A stretch of DNA of 64,000 nucleotides from Pusillimonas sp. T7-7 (GTDB lineage Bacteria > Pseudomonadota > Gammaproteobacteria > Burkholderiales > Burkholderiaceae_B): the NCBI RefSeq assembly GCF_000209655.1, contig NC_015458.1:3720001-3784000 (forward strand), read 5' to 3'. The position numbers and the translations under genes are program-made. Position 1 is the stretch's first letter, and every line of letters starts with the position of its first letter. Below the pieces are notes generated by a model, which saw nothing but the letters and a program-made list of their open reading frames with translations, did no database searches and had not been told where the DNA came from. Positions 1 to 8,467 of this stretch are shown piece by piece.

Positions 1-762
1 GCGTTCGAGAATCTGCTGGAAGTGCTTGAGTGCATCTCTGAGGTGGTAAGCGAGGTGCCGGGGCTGGAGTCCCTGGTCATAGACCCCTTATATGCCGACG
101 ACACGCATTTGTCGGCGCATGATGTGCGCGTGTGTTTAAGCAGTGCATCAATGCTGGTGCTGCCCGAGACCACCGGATATCGGCATATGACCATCCACCC
201 GTATCCGCGCCGCCTGGTGCAGTCCAAGGCTTTTGCCGACGGCACGCCCTGGCAGTTGCGGCCGATACGGCCCGAAGACGCCCAGCCCCTGCAGGAATTC
301 GTTCGGGGCTTGTCTGATGAGTCACGTTATATGCGGTTCGTGTCCATGATGCGCGAGCTCACGCCACGCATGCTGGCACGCTACACGCGCATAGACTATG
401 ACCGCGAGCTGGCTTTAGTGGCGACGGTGCAGGTCCCCAACCCCGAGCATCGCGGCTATCCGCGCGAGCAGATCGTTGGCTTTGCTCATTATTTGCGCAA
501 TGCCGATGGGCGGGGGGCGGAATACGCACTGGTCATCGGAGACGAGTGGCAGCGTCGCGGTCTGGGGGCGCAGTTGATGGGCGGTCTGATTGATGCCGCC
601 CAGGAACAGGGGCTTACTTATATAGATGGCCTGGTGCTGGCCACCAACCGCCCCATGCTCAGCCTGATGGCACATTTGGGTTTCCAGAGTGATCGTGATC
701 ACGAAGATCCGACCATGCGGCGTGTTTGGCTGGACTTGGGTGAAACCCGGCACCATGGCTAG
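1..762 (+). CDS. C-terminal part of acyl-CoA synthetase (NDP-forming)/GNAT protein acetyltransferase (5' truncated)
   Basis: The reading frame is open at the left edge of the window, so only the last ~254 residues are present. The visible part starts with the end of an ATP-grasp-like/ligase region and continues into a GNAT acetyltransferase domain (from about 'WQLRPIRPED' to 'LMAHLGFQSD'), with the acetyl-CoA loop in 'RRGLGAQLMGGLI'. Fusions of an NDP-forming acyl-CoA synthetase with a C-terminal GNAT domain are typical of Pat-type protein lysine acetyltransferases, which acetylate acetyl-CoA synthetase and other enzymes. The synthetase half lies outside the window, so the full architecture is inferred. 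The GNAT assignment is solid. Confidence 0.8.
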   Translation, partial: AFENLLEVLECISEVVSEVPGLESLVIDPLYADDTHLSAHDVRVCLSSASMLVLPETTGYRHMTIHPYPRRLVQSKAFADGTPWQLRPIRPEDAQPLQEFVRGLSDESRYMRFVSMMRELTPRMLARYTRIDYDRELALVATVQVPNPEHRGYPREQIVGFAHYLRNADGRGAEYALVIGDEWQRRGLGAQLMGGLIDAAQEQGLTYIDGLVLATNRPMLSLMAHLGFQSDRDHEDPTMRRVWLDLGETRHHG

Positions 763-819
763 TGCTGTTTGCTTAGTCAGGGTGCCGAAGTTTAGTATCC
801 AGCTTAAGCAAGCAGCACA

Positions 820-1494
820 CTAAGCCAGGGTCTTGCGCAAAAAAGCCGCGATGTCTTCGATTTCTTCCAGGCATACCGAGTGCGGCATGTTGTACGTGTT
901 CCAGGTTACCGAGTAGTCCATGTCCTGCAAGGCTTGGCGCGATGCTTCGGCACGAGGCAGCACAACGACCGGATCCATGATGCCATGTGCCAGAAAGATG
1001 GGGGTGTCCTGGTTGGCGGCGTGACGCTCCGCCGCCGCCGTGCTTGCCAGCGGCAGATAGCCCGACAGGCCAATCAAGCCTGCAAGCTTTTGGCTGTGAC
1101 GCAGCCCGGTCTGTAAAGTCATGGCACAACCTTGCGAGAAACCCGCCAGTACGATGTTGCTGCTGGCAATGCCGCGCTGGTTTTCCCGTGCAATCAAGGC
1201 TTCGACGGCCTGTTGTGATGCGCGCAGGCCTGGTTCGTCTTCGCGGCGGACCAGGTCGGGGGCGAAAATGTCATACCACGCCCGCATGGTCATGCCGTTG
1301 TTGATGGTTACCGGGCGCGTGGGGGCGTGAGGGAATACAAAGCGGATGGCAGGCATGTCGTTCAGCTTCAGCTCGGGTACCAGCGGAGCAAAGTCATTGC
1401 CGTCGGCTCCCAGCCCATGCAGCCAGATTACGGCGTGGGCCGGATTGGGGCCTGTTTCTATTTCCACGCATTCCAGGACGTCTGTGCTGCTCAT
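820..1494 (-). CDS. Alpha/beta-hydrolase carboxylesterase (phospholipase/carboxylesterase family)
   Basis: A 224-residue cytoplasmic alpha/beta hydrolase of the usual length for the phospholipase/carboxylesterase (EstB/YpfH-like) family. The nucleophile is Ser120 in GFSQG, with Asp174 (HGIMDP) and His205 (MPHSV) completing the triad; the oxyanion-hole loop is 'WLHGLGADG' near residue 25. It probably cleaves short-chain carboxylic or thioesters; the substrate cannot be read from sequence. Its ATG overlaps the stop of the upstream darP gene (ATGA), so the two are translationally coupled in one operon. Confidence 0.88.
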   Translation of the reverse strand: MSSTDVLECVEIETGPNPAHAVIWLHGLGADGNDFAPLVPELKLNDMPAIRFVFPHAPTRPVTINNGMTMRAWYDIFAPDLVRREDEPGLRASQQAVEALIARENQRGIASSNIVLAGFSQGCAMTLQTGLRHSQKLAGLIGLSGYLPLASTAAAERHAANQDTPIFLAHGIMDPVVVLPRAEASRQALQDMDYSVTWNTYNMPHSVCLEEIEDIAAFLRKTLA

Positions 1495-2045
1495 TGTTGC
1501 TCCGTATCGTTAAGCGATTTAAGTGCCTGGAACAGTGCACGGTAATGCTTGCGCTGGGGATCTTGTCCGGGCTGCAATTGTGTATTGGCCTGCGCTTCCT
1601 TGCGGCCTTCACGTATAAGGGTGCGCAGGCGCTGGGCGTCGGCGCCGGGGTATTCGTTCAGCAGGCCGGTTAATGCCGCATCGTCGGTGAGCAGCAGATC
1701 GCGCAGAGTTTCCAGTCGGTGCATGGCGCGTGTCTGTTCGCGCGAACCGTTTTTCCAGACATCAAGCTGTGTGCGTATGGTTTCGGCATCGGCGTCGCGC
1801 ATGAGCTTGCCGACGTAATGGACTTGCCTTCGGCGTCCTTCGCGGCTGGTGGTGCGTTGTGCCAGCCGTATTGCTTCATACAGTTTTTCGGCCAGAGGCA
1901 ACTGCTTGAGCTGATCAGGCGATAGCTCGATCAGTTGCTTGCCCAGATCTTGCAGAGCCAGCATTTCGCGCTTGACTTGCGACTTGCTGGGGCCGTCGTA
2001 GCCATGATCGGCATCGTCTTGGATATCGGTAGGAATATTTGACAT
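1491..2045 (-). CDS. darP: Ribosome-associated protein DarP (YjgA, DUF615)
   Basis: A highly charged helical protein of 184 residues matching the DUF615/YjgA family, now known as DarP, a factor that binds late 50S assembly intermediates near the peptidyl-transferase centre. Recognisable family segments are '[16 protein letters not shown]' and '[13 protein letters not shown]'. I chose the start at MSNIPTD; an in-frame ATG 13 codons upstream exists, but the family begins here with a short acidic leader. It is divergent from pmbA, an arrangement (yjgA-pmbA) conserved widely in proteobacteria, which supports both calls. Confidence 0.92.
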   Translation of the reverse strand: MSNIPTDIQDDADHGYDGPSKSQVKREMLALQDLGKQLIELSPDQLKQLPLAEKLYEAIRLAQRTTSREGRRRQVHYVGKLMRDADAETIRTQLDVWKNGSREQTRAMHRLETLRDLLLTDDAALTGLLNEYPGADAQRLRTLIREGRKEAQANTQLQPGQDPQRKHYRALFQALKSLNDTEQQ

Positions 2046-2113
2046 GGAAATGGAATAAGGCGCGATGGCCGGATGTTGTGCCAACGCAGATAAAATATAA
2101 GCCGTATCGTATC

Positions 2114-2141
2114 TTAAACCGAGCCGGATTAACGCTATAGT
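2114..2141 (+). promoter_or_regulatory. Candidate sigma-70 promoter for pmbA
   Basis: TTAAAC (2114-2119) and TATAGT (2136-2141) are separated by 16 bp and lie 42 bp upstream of the pmbA ATG, in the darP/pmbA divergent gap. This is a pattern match only. Confidence 0.4.
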
Positions 2142-2183
2142 CTACAGGTACAATTCCAGTCTTAGTCTTTTGCTTGAGCCTTC

Positions 2184-3551
2184 ATGAGCGACAACTCCGC
2201 ATCTTTTCTTCCCATTGCCGACAATCAGGCCCGCTTTCGCGAGCTGGTCAGCGATGCGCTTTCCCACGCCAAAACCCTGGGGGCTTCCGACGCCGCCGCC
2301 GAAGTCTCCGAGAGCCGCGGGCTATCGGTATCGGTGCGCAATAACGATATTGAAACCGTCGAGCAAACTCGCGACCGCTCATTGGATGTCACCGTCTTTG
2401 CCGGTCAGCGGCGTGGTTCGGCCTCGACTTCCGACTTTTCGCCTGAAGCGTTGCGCGAAACCGTCGAGGCTGCCTGGCATATCGCCCGCTACACCGCTGC
2501 CGATCCAGCCGCCGGGCTGCCTGATGCCGCTCTGCTGGCCACTGACGTTCCTGATCTGGATCTGCATCACCCCTGGGATGTGTCGGCGGAAAATGCCGCA
2601 AAACTGGCCATACAGGCCGAACGCGCTGCCCGCAAGACCAGCACACTGATTACCAACACAGATGGCGCCTCGGTGGACACCTACGAAGGCCATTTTGTAT
2701 TGGGCAACAGCCGGGGTTTTATGGGGGGCTATCCCTACTCACGTCATAGCCTTTCGGTTGCGCCGATTGCCGGGCGGGGCGTCAATATGCAGCGCGACTA
2801 CTGGTATACAACGGCACGTGCGGCTGGCGATCTGGCCGACCCGGGTGCAGTAGGGCGTTACGCGGCCGAACGTACTTTGGCCCGCCTGTCGGCGCGCCGT
2901 ATTAAAACAGGACGCTTCCCAGTGCTGTTCGAAGCACCGCTGGCCATAGGCCTGTTGGGCGCCCTGGTGCAGGCCACCAGTGGCGGGGCGCTGTATCGCA
3001 AGGCCAGCTTCATGCTCGACTCGCTGGGCAAGCCGGTATTGGCCGATCACCTCGACGTATCCGAAGATCCGCTTGTTCGCGGAGCCATGGGCAGTTCCGC
3101 CTTCGACAGCGAAGGGGTGCGCACCAAGGCCCGCGACGTGGTCGTGGCCGGCATTCTGCAAGGCTATTTTCTGTCCACCTATACTGCGCGCAAGCTGAAT
3201 ATGCAAACCACCGGCAATGCGGGCGGTTCACACAATCTGCAGCTCAGTTCGCGCCTGACCCGTCCCAATGACGACTTCAAGGCCATGCTCAAGAAAATGG
3301 GCACGGGTCTTCTGGTCACCGAGCTGATCGGCCAGGGCGTCAATTATGTGACCGGTGATTATTCGCGCGGAGCATTCGGCTACTGGGTCGAGGGCGGCGA
3401 AATCCGTCATGCTGTCCAGGAAGTAACAATAGCGGGCAACCTGGCGGACATGCTGCGCCAGGTCGTAGCCATAGGCGCCGATACCATCACTCGGGGGTCC
3501 AAAACGACCGGGTCCATCCTGATCGAGCAAATGTCCATTGCGGGGCAGTAA
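2184..3551 (+). CDS. pmbA: Metalloprotease-like protein PmbA/TldE
   Basis: A 455-residue protein of the PmbA/TldD family (U62). TldE/PmbA pairs with TldD in a cytoplasmic heterodimeric zinc protease that processes peptides such as microcin B17 and degrades unfolded peptides. Family features include the N-terminal 'SVSVRNNDIETVEQTRDRS' segment and the C-terminal 'NYVTGDYSRGAFGYWVEGG' block. PmbA lacks the zinc-binding HExxxH of TldD, as seen here, so activity needs TldD, which is not in the window. The length is normal and the gene looks intact. Confidence 0.95.
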   Translation: MSDNSASFLPIADNQARFRELVSDALSHAKTLGASDAAAEVSESRGLSVSVRNNDIETVEQTRDRSLDVTVFAGQRRGSASTSDFSPEALRETVEAAWHIARYTAADPAAGLPDAALLATDVPDLDLHHPWDVSAENAAKLAIQAERAARKTSTLITNTDGASVDTYEGHFVLGNSRGFMGGYPYSRHSLSVAPIAGRGVNMQRDYWYTTARAAGDLADPGAVGRYAAERTLARLSARRIKTGRFPVLFEAPLAIGLLGALVQATSGGALYRKASFMLDSLGKPVLADHLDVSEDPLVRGAMGSSAFDSEGVRTKARDVVVAGILQGYFLSTYTARKLNMQTTGNAGGSHNLQLSSRLTRPNDDFKAMLKKMGTGLLVTELIGQGVNYVTGDYSRGAFGYWVEGGEIRHAVQEVTIAGNLADMLRQVVAIGADTITRGSKTTGSILIEQMSIAGQ

Positions 3552-3555
3552 TTCG

Positions 3556-3583
3556 TTACAACATCTGCTGCACGGTGTAATAT
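3556..3583 (+). promoter_or_regulatory. Candidate sigma-70 promoter for the orphan TRAP binding protein
   Basis: TTACAA (3556-3561) and TAATAT (3578-3583) with a 16-bp spacer, 55 bp upstream of the ATG at 3638, in the short gap after pmbA. Pattern match only. Confidence 0.4.
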
Positions 3584-3637
3584 CGTGAGTGGTCGTACTT
3601 CTGCAAAAATATTTGAATGCCGAAAGGAGAGCTTTAC

Positions 3638-4738
3638 ATGCAGCGTCGTTCATTCCTAAAAAAAGCGGGCCTTGGGGCCGTGGCAGGTTCTGCCGCTGTT
3701 GCCGCACCCGTATTTGCGCAAAGCAACCCCAAAATCAGCTGGAAAATGACTTCCACCTATGGGCCTTCGCTTCCCCCTCTTTTTTCCACTGCAGAAATGT
3801 TCTGCAAAATGGTCGAAGAAGCTTCCGATGGCAATTTTTCCATCCGTCTGTACCCGGCTGGTGAAATTGTCCCCGGCTTCGGTGTCATGGACGCCGTGGG
3901 CAACCGTACGGTAGAGTGCGGCCAGACCGCCTCTTACTATTATTACGGCAAAGATCCTGCCTTCTGCTTCGACACTGCGGTTCCCTTCGGCTTGAATGCA
4001 CGCCAGCTTAATGCATGGATGTACGAAAGCGATGGCCTGAAGCTGATGCGCGAACTGTTTGCGCCCCGCAATATCATCAACTTCCCTCTCGGTAATACCG
4101 GTACCCAAATGGGTGGCTGGTACCGCAAGGAAATCAAGTCCGTCGAAGATCTGCAGGGCCTGAAAATGCGCACGGCCGGTTTTGCGGGCGAAGTGCTTTC
4201 CCGCATGGGTGTGGTGCCTCAGCAAATCCCTCCGGGCGACATCTATCCTTCGCTCGAAAAGGGTACGCTCGACGCCGTCGAGTTCGTGGGTCCTGTCGAT
4301 GACGAAAAGCTGGGTTTCCAGAAAGTCGCCAAATATTATTACTATCCTGGCTGGTGGGAAGGTTCCGCGCAGGTCTCGCTGTATGTCAACGATACAGCCT
4401 ACAACGAACTGCCCAAGCAGTATCAGTCCCTGATCGATATTGCTACGCGTGCTGCCGGCTCCAGAATGATCAGCAACTACGATGCGAACAACCCGGCCGC
4501 GCTGCGCCGCCTGATCGGCAGCGGCGCCGTGCTCAAGGCATTCCCGCGCGATGTCATGGATGCTTCCTTCAAGGCGTCCAACGAGGTCTACAAAGAATTC
4601 TGCGAAAAGAATGCAGGCTTCAAGAAGATCCACGACAGCTACATGGGGTTCCGCGACGGCATCGTGCCATGGTTCCGTGTGGCCGAGGGCTCCTACGACA
4701 ACTACCTGGGCCTGGCCCTGGCCAACCAGAAGAAGTAA
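3638..4738 (+). CDS. TRAP transporter solute-binding protein (DctP family), Tat-exported, orphan
   Basis: A 366-residue periplasmic binding protein of the DctP family. The N-terminus MQRRSFLKKAGLGAVAGS is a twin-arginine signal ending near PVFAQ, so export is probably by Tat. 'GLKMRTAGFAGEVLSRMG' carries the conserved arginine that holds the ligand carboxylate, and the 'YYYYPGWWEGSAQVSLYVN' region resembles TakP-like 2-oxo-acid/lactate binders. The start is set by the AAAGGAGA ribosome site just before 3638, not by an ATG 21 bp earlier. No DctQ or DctM gene is adjacent, so it must share a membrane pair encoded elsewhere. Ligand unknown. Confidence 0.88.
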   Translation: MQRRSFLKKAGLGAVAGSAAVAAPVFAQSNPKISWKMTSTYGPSLPPLFSTAEMFCKMVEEASDGNFSIRLYPAGEIVPGFGVMDAVGNRTVECGQTASYYYYGKDPAFCFDTAVPFGLNARQLNAWMYESDGLKLMRELFAPRNIINFPLGNTGTQMGGWYRKEIKSVEDLQGLKMRTAGFAGEVLSRMGVVPQQIPPGDIYPSLEKGTLDAVEFVGPVDDEKLGFQKVAKYYYYPGWWEGSAQVSLYVNDTAYNELPKQYQSLIDIATRAAGSRMISNYDANNPAALRRLIGSGAVLKAFPRDVMDASFKASNEVYKEFCEKNAGFKKIHDSYMGFRDGIVPWFRVAEGSYDNYLGLALANQKK

Positions 4739-4772
4739 GTTTCATCTTGTAGGCCCATGCTTGGGTCTTGCC

Positions 4773-4820
4773 GGCCCCGCAAGCCAGACGCTGGTCTGAT
4801 TTTCGGGGCCGTTTCATTTT
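4773..4820 (+). terminator. Rho-independent terminator after the TRAP binding protein
   Basis: GGCCCCG (4773-4779) pairs with CGGGGCC (4804-4810); the loop holds a smaller CAGAC/GTCTG hairpin. It is followed by the T-rich tract GTTTCATTTT. It lies 34 bp after the stop of the upstream gene. Confidence 0.65.
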
Positions 4821-5105
4821 GCCCCCCCCATAGTGGTCTGTTGTGGGTCGGCGTCACTTTCACGTCGGGCATTGGCCGGCAGATTGCCTGCAACAACAAA
4901 AGCACGTCTAGTGTGTTAAGATTATGGGCTTTTCTGGCTAATTGCACGGGCGAAACACAACGCTTAGGCAGGTTGGGGCGCAAGTCCCGGCTGGAAAAAC
5001 CCTTTGTTTTTTGCCGAAAACCCGGCAAAAAAGGTTTGTCGTACACCTATGTGGCTGCCTTTGGCGCCGGGTGCGCAAACTTATTTTCTTATACTAGGAA
5101 CCATC
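4821..5105 (+). promoter_or_regulatory. Promoter and leader region of the rplM-rpsI operon
   Basis: This 285-bp stretch has no credible gene. It holds an extended -10-like element, TGTTAAGAT (4914-4922), and further down a strong hairpin in which TTTTTTGCCG (5007-5016 area) pairs perfectly with CGGCAAAAAA (about 5023-5032) over a 6-nt loop. The hairpin is flanked by A/T on both sides and is not followed by a T-run, so it is not an ordinary terminator. A structured leader upstream of rplM would fit autoregulation by a ribosomal protein, but this is inference. Confidence 0.4.
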
Positions 5106-5534
5106 ATGAAGACCTTTGTGGCCAAGCCGCATGAAGTCAAGCGTGACTGGTACGTGATTGACGCCAAGGGCAAAGTCCTCGGTCGTGTGGCCAGCGAAGT
5201 CGCACACCGTTTGCGCGGCAAGCACAAGCCAGAATTCACGCCCCACGTTGACACTGGCGATTACATCGTCATCATCAACGCTGCCGACATCGTTGTAACC
5301 GGTAATAAGTCGCAAGACAAAAAATACTATCGCCACTCGGGTTTCCCAGGCGGTATTACCGAGACCAACTTTCAGAAACTGCAAGAGCGTTTCCCCGGTC
5401 GCGCCATCCAGAAAGCCGTCAAAGGCATGCTGCCCAAGGGGCCGCTGGGTTACGCCATGGCCAAGAAGCTCAAGGTTTACGCAGGCGCCGAGCACCCTCA
5501 CAGTGCTCAACAGCCCAAACTGCTGGAAATCTAA
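5106..5534 (+). CDS. rplM: 50S ribosomal protein L13
   Basis: 142 residues, the normal length of bacterial L13. It starts [20 protein letters not shown] and has the family signature around '[20 protein letters not shown]'. L13 binds 23S rRNA early in 50S assembly. The open frame extends 34 codons further upstream, but the conserved N-terminus and an AGGAA sequence 5 to 10 bp before 5106 fix the start. It forms the universal two-gene operon with rpsI 9 bp downstream. Confidence 0.99.
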   Translation: MKTFVAKPHEVKRDWYVIDAKGKVLGRVASEVAHRLRGKHKPEFTPHVDTGDYIVIINAADIVVTGNKSQDKKYYRHSGFPGGITETNFQKLQERFPGRAIQKAVKGMLPKGPLGYAMAKKLKVYAGAEHPHSAQQPKLLEI

Positions 5535-5543
5535 GGATAGGTC

Positions 5544-5936
5544 ATGATCGGTAATTGGAACTATGGAACTGGGCGCCGCAAAACGTCGGTCGCTCGTGTG
5601 TTCTTGAAAAAAGGATCGGGCAAGATCGTTGTCAACGGCAAGCCCGTCGATGAATACTTCGCTCGCGAAACCGGACGCATGGTCGTTCGTCAACCTCTAG
5701 AGCTCACCAACCACCTGGAATCGTTCGATTTTCATGTCAACGTTCACGGCGGCGGTGAAAGCGGCCAGGCCGGTGCGGTACGCCACGGCATTACCCGCGC
5801 GCTCATCGACTACGACGAAACGCTCAAGTCCTCGCTGAAGCAAGCTGGCTTCGTTACACGCGATGCCCGTGAAGTCGAACGTAAAAAAGTCGGTTTCCAC
5901 AAAGCGCGTCGCCGCAAACAGTTCAGCAAGCGTTAA
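5544..5936 (+). CDS. rpsI: 30S ribosomal protein S9
   Basis: 130 residues with the S9 signature '[19 protein letters not shown]' at the start and the basic tail ending KRRKQFSKR, which reaches into the P-site of the 30S subunit. It is separated from rplM by 9 bp with an AAGGATAGG ribosome site. It is followed by a good terminator, so the two genes make a complete operon. Confidence 0.99.
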   Translation: MIGNWNYGTGRRKTSVARVFLKKGSGKIVVNGKPVDEYFARETGRMVVRQPLELTNHLESFDFHVNVHGGGESGQAGAVRHGITRALIDYDETLKSSLKQAGFVTRDAREVERKKVGFHKARRRKQFSKR

Positions 5937-5970
5937 TCTGCTGTACTGGGGCCCGCGGGCCTTGCAACAC

Positions 5971-5999
5971 AAAGCCCTCAGCCCACGCTGGGGGCTTTT
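5971..5999 (+). terminator. Rho-independent terminator of rplM-rpsI
   Basis: AAAGCCC (5971-5977) pairs with GGGCTTT (5992-5998), with the loop TCAGCCCACGCTGG between; the descending arm runs into TTTT. It lies about 35 bp after the rpsI stop. Confidence 0.75.
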
Positions 6000-6116
6000 G
6001 CCATTGTGCGCGCAATATGGCTTGGCTGTACTGGCAAGTTTGTCATGGTAATTAACCCATGCGCTGCCGGCTTGTTGCATAATCTTATTGTTGATGAATG
6101 TTTTTTGGGATTTATT

Positions 6117-7181
6117 ATGACTTCGGCAGCGGCATCTCGGATCAAAGCAGGTATTGTGGGAGGTACTGGTTACACGGGCGTTGAACTCTTGCGTCTGCTT
6201 TCCCAGCACCCCTATGTTGACCTCACGGCCATTACTTCACGCAAAGAAGATGGCATGCTGGTGTCCGATATGTTTCCCAATTTGCGCGGGCGCGTAAATA
6301 TCAGCTTCCAGACACCAGAAAAAGCGGCGCTCGAACAGTGCGATGTGGTGTTTTTTGCTACGCCTCATGGCGTGGCCATGAGCCAGGCGCAGCATTTGCT
6401 GGAACATAATGTCCGCATTATTGATCTGGCGGCCGACTTCCGCTTGCAAGATACCCAGGTATTCGAGCGCTGGTACAAAATGCCGCATGCTTGTCCATCG
6501 GTGCTGGCCGACTCGGTATATGGCCTGGTCGAGCTTAATCGGCAAAACATTGCCGATGCCCGGGTTATTGGCAATCCTGGTTGTTATCCCACCACCGTTC
6601 TGCTGGGCCTTGCGCCTTTGCTTGAAGGCGGGCGCAAGCTGGTCGACACCGCCAACATCATTGCCGATTGCAAGTCGGGCGTGTCGGGGGCGGGTCGCAA
6701 GGCTGAAGTCAGTACGCTATTTTCCGAAGCCAGTGATAACTTCAAGGCTTATGGGGTGGCTGGGCATCGCCACCACCCGGAAATTTCAGAACAGCTGCAG
6801 CGTATTGCCGGAGCACCGGTAGGGTTGGTTTTTGTGCCGCATCTGGTGCCCATGATACGCGGCATGTTCTCTACGATTTATGCCCGCATCCTGCCTGAAG
6901 CCCGTGATACCGACTTCCAGGCCCTGTTCGAGCAGCGTTACGCCAACGAAGAATTTGTCGACGTCATGCCGGCGGGCAGCCTGCCCGAAAGCCGGTCGGT
7001 GCGTGCGTCCAACCATCTGCGCATTGCCGTGCATCGTCCCGAAGGCGGTGATCAGCTGGTTATTCTGGTTACACAAGACAATCTTGTAAAAGGGGCGTCG
7101 GGCCAAGCGGTGCAAAACATGAACCTGATGTTTGGTTTTCCGGAATCCGCCGGGCTGACCCACGTAGCCGTCCTGCCGTAA
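6117..7181 (+). CDS. argC: N-acetyl-gamma-glutamyl-phosphate reductase
   Basis: 354 residues. ArgC reduces N-acetylglutamyl phosphate to the semialdehyde with NADPH, the third step of arginine synthesis. The Rossmann motif is '[18 protein letters not shown]', and the catalytic cysteine sits in '[18 protein letters not shown]'; '[11 protein letters not shown]' is also typical. The frame is open for 37 codons upstream, but the family begins near [12 protein letters not shown] and the extension has no conserved character, so I set the start at 6117. The ribosome site is weak. Other arg genes are not nearby. Confidence 0.95.
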   Translation: MTSAAASRIKAGIVGGTGYTGVELLRLLSQHPYVDLTAITSRKEDGMLVSDMFPNLRGRVNISFQTPEKAALEQCDVVFFATPHGVAMSQAQHLLEHNVRIIDLAADFRLQDTQVFERWYKMPHACPSVLADSVYGLVELNRQNIADARVIGNPGCYPTTVLLGLAPLLEGGRKLVDTANIIADCKSGVSGAGRKAEVSTLFSEASDNFKAYGVAGHRHHPEISEQLQRIAGAPVGLVFVPHLVPMIRGMFSTIYARILPEARDTDFQALFEQRYANEEFVDVMPAGSLPESRSVRASNHLRIAVHRPEGGDQLVILVTQDNLVKGASGQAVQNMNLMFGFPESAGLTHVAVLP

Positions 7182-7234
7182 CACCTGTTTGTTGCAATGC
7201 GGGAACTCACTCCCGCATAACCGGTCTGTTCTGC

Positions 7235-7987
7235 ATGAGCAATAAAGATTCGGTAGCACACGAGGTTCAAGCAAGCAGCAGTTCCCGTCAGTCAGGTGGG
7301 AAGCCTCTGGCTGTACTGGCGTTGCTGGTGGGCCTGACGGTAGGCGCGGTGGCGGCCAGGTATTGGTTTCAAAGCGAGGCCAGCCAACAATACAACAGCA
7401 TGCGGCAGAGCATGCAAACCGAGCTCGACACCCGCAGCAGCGAGTTGGCGGGGGCTCGTGCTGAAGCTGATGCCCTGGAAGGAAAGCTGGCGGTGGAAGA
7501 AAGCACACGCAAGGGGCTGGAGGCCAGCTTGCAGGCATTGCAATCTGAGTTGGGCCGTGCGCGTGATCAACTGGCGTTCTTTGATCAGTTGCTGCCGCCT
7601 GGGCCTAAAGGGGCCGTCAGCATACGTGCCCTTGAAGTCGAGCAACTAGGCCCCACCTTGCAATATAAGGTGCTGCTCATGCGTAACGCCCAGAGCGACT
7701 CTTTATTCACGGGCGATATGCAGTTCATGGCCAGCGGAACACAAGCTGATGGCAAAGAGGCGAAAATCATCCTGAAGGCAGTGTTGGCCCCAGGTACGCC
7801 CGACTCTGCTGCTGAAGATGCGGTGGCAGACGCCGGCAAGTTTGCCCTGAGCTTTGACGAATTCCAGCGTGCAAACGGGTTGCTTGGCATTCCCCAGGGT
7901 TTTGTGCCAAGAAGCGTGACCCTGAATGTGCTGGAAGGAAAGAATATACGTGTGTCACGAACAGTAAAACTGTCTGCGGCCGACTAG
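7235..7987 (+). CDS. Conserved membrane-anchored coiled-coil protein (DUF6776-like)
   Basis: 250 residues, function unknown. An N-terminal tail of ~24 residues is followed by one membrane helix (PLAVLALLVGLTVGAVAARY), then a coiled coil to about residue 120 (repeats of E/L/A such as 'ELAGARAEADALEGKLAVEE'), and a C-terminal beta-rich domain ending 'NIRVSRTVKLS'. It is probably a bitopic inner-membrane protein with the C-terminal domain in the periplasm. A gene of this type between argC and erpA is seen in related betaproteobacteria. The DUF name is a tentative recollection, not a search result. Confidence 0.7.
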   Translation: MSNKDSVAHEVQASSSSRQSGGKPLAVLALLVGLTVGAVAARYWFQSEASQQYNSMRQSMQTELDTRSSELAGARAEADALEGKLAVEESTRKGLEASLQALQSELGRARDQLAFFDQLLPPGPKGAVSIRALEVEQLGPTLQYKVLLMRNAQSDSLFTGDMQFMASGTQADGKEAKIILKAVLAPGTPDSAAEDAVADAGKFALSFDEFQRANGLLGIPQGFVPRSVTLNVLEGKNIRVSRTVKLSAAD

Positions 7988-8098
7988 CGAAAGAAATGGC
8001 GCTGCCCGTAAAGCGTGGCCAGGCCGGCATGTCTTTCTGGCCAGTGGTATAGTAGTTTTTATATCTTGCAACCCTTGTTGGTTGCCATGGAGTACCAA

Positions 8099-8467
8099 AT
8101 GATTGCACAAACCGAAACCATTGATCTGCAAGCGCCGCCGTCGCCGCTGATTTTCACCGATGCCGCCGCTCATAAAGTCAAAGAACTGTTGGCTGACGAA
8201 GACAACCCTGAACTCAAATTGCGCGTATTTGTGCAAGGTGGCGGGTGTTCCGGCTTCCAGTATGGCTTTACCTTCGACGAAACCATCAACGACGACGACA
8301 CCACCATAGACAAGGAAGGGGTGCAGCTGCTGGTTGACCCCATGAGCTTCCAGTACCTGGTAGGAGCCGAAATCGACTACAAAGACGATCTGGAAGGCGC
8401 GCAGTTCGTTATTCGCAATCCCAACGCCAACTCCACCTGCGGCTGCGGTTCATCGTTCGCACCCTGA
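8099..8467 (+). CDS. erpA: Iron-sulfur cluster insertion protein ErpA
   Basis: 122 residues of the A-type carrier family (HesB/IscA/ErpA). The three conserved cysteines are in GGGCSGFQ and in TCGCGSSF near the C-terminus. ErpA delivers Fe-S clusters to apoproteins such as IspG/IspH. The start at 8099 has GGAG 6 bp upstream; the ATG at 8087 has no ribosome site. An extended -10 (TGGTATAGT, 8045-8053) lies just upstream and would give a short leader. Its stop directly abuts the stop of convergent anmK with no gap. Confidence 0.95.
   Translation: MIAQTETIDLQAPPSPLIFTDAAAHKVKELLADEDNPELKLRVFVQGGGCSGFQYGFTFDETINDDDTTIDKEGVQLLVDPMSFQYLVGAEIDYKDDLEGAQFVIRNPNANSTCGCGSSFAP

Noticed and set aside
3656..4633. 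Long antisense open frame opposite the TRAP binding protein
   Set aside because: It is a shadow of the GC-rich codon pattern of the real gene, with no ribosome site, domain or conserved motif.
6006..6116. N-terminal extension of ArgC
   Set aside because: The upstream 37 codons show no conserved features and ArgC homologues begin near the ATG at 6117.
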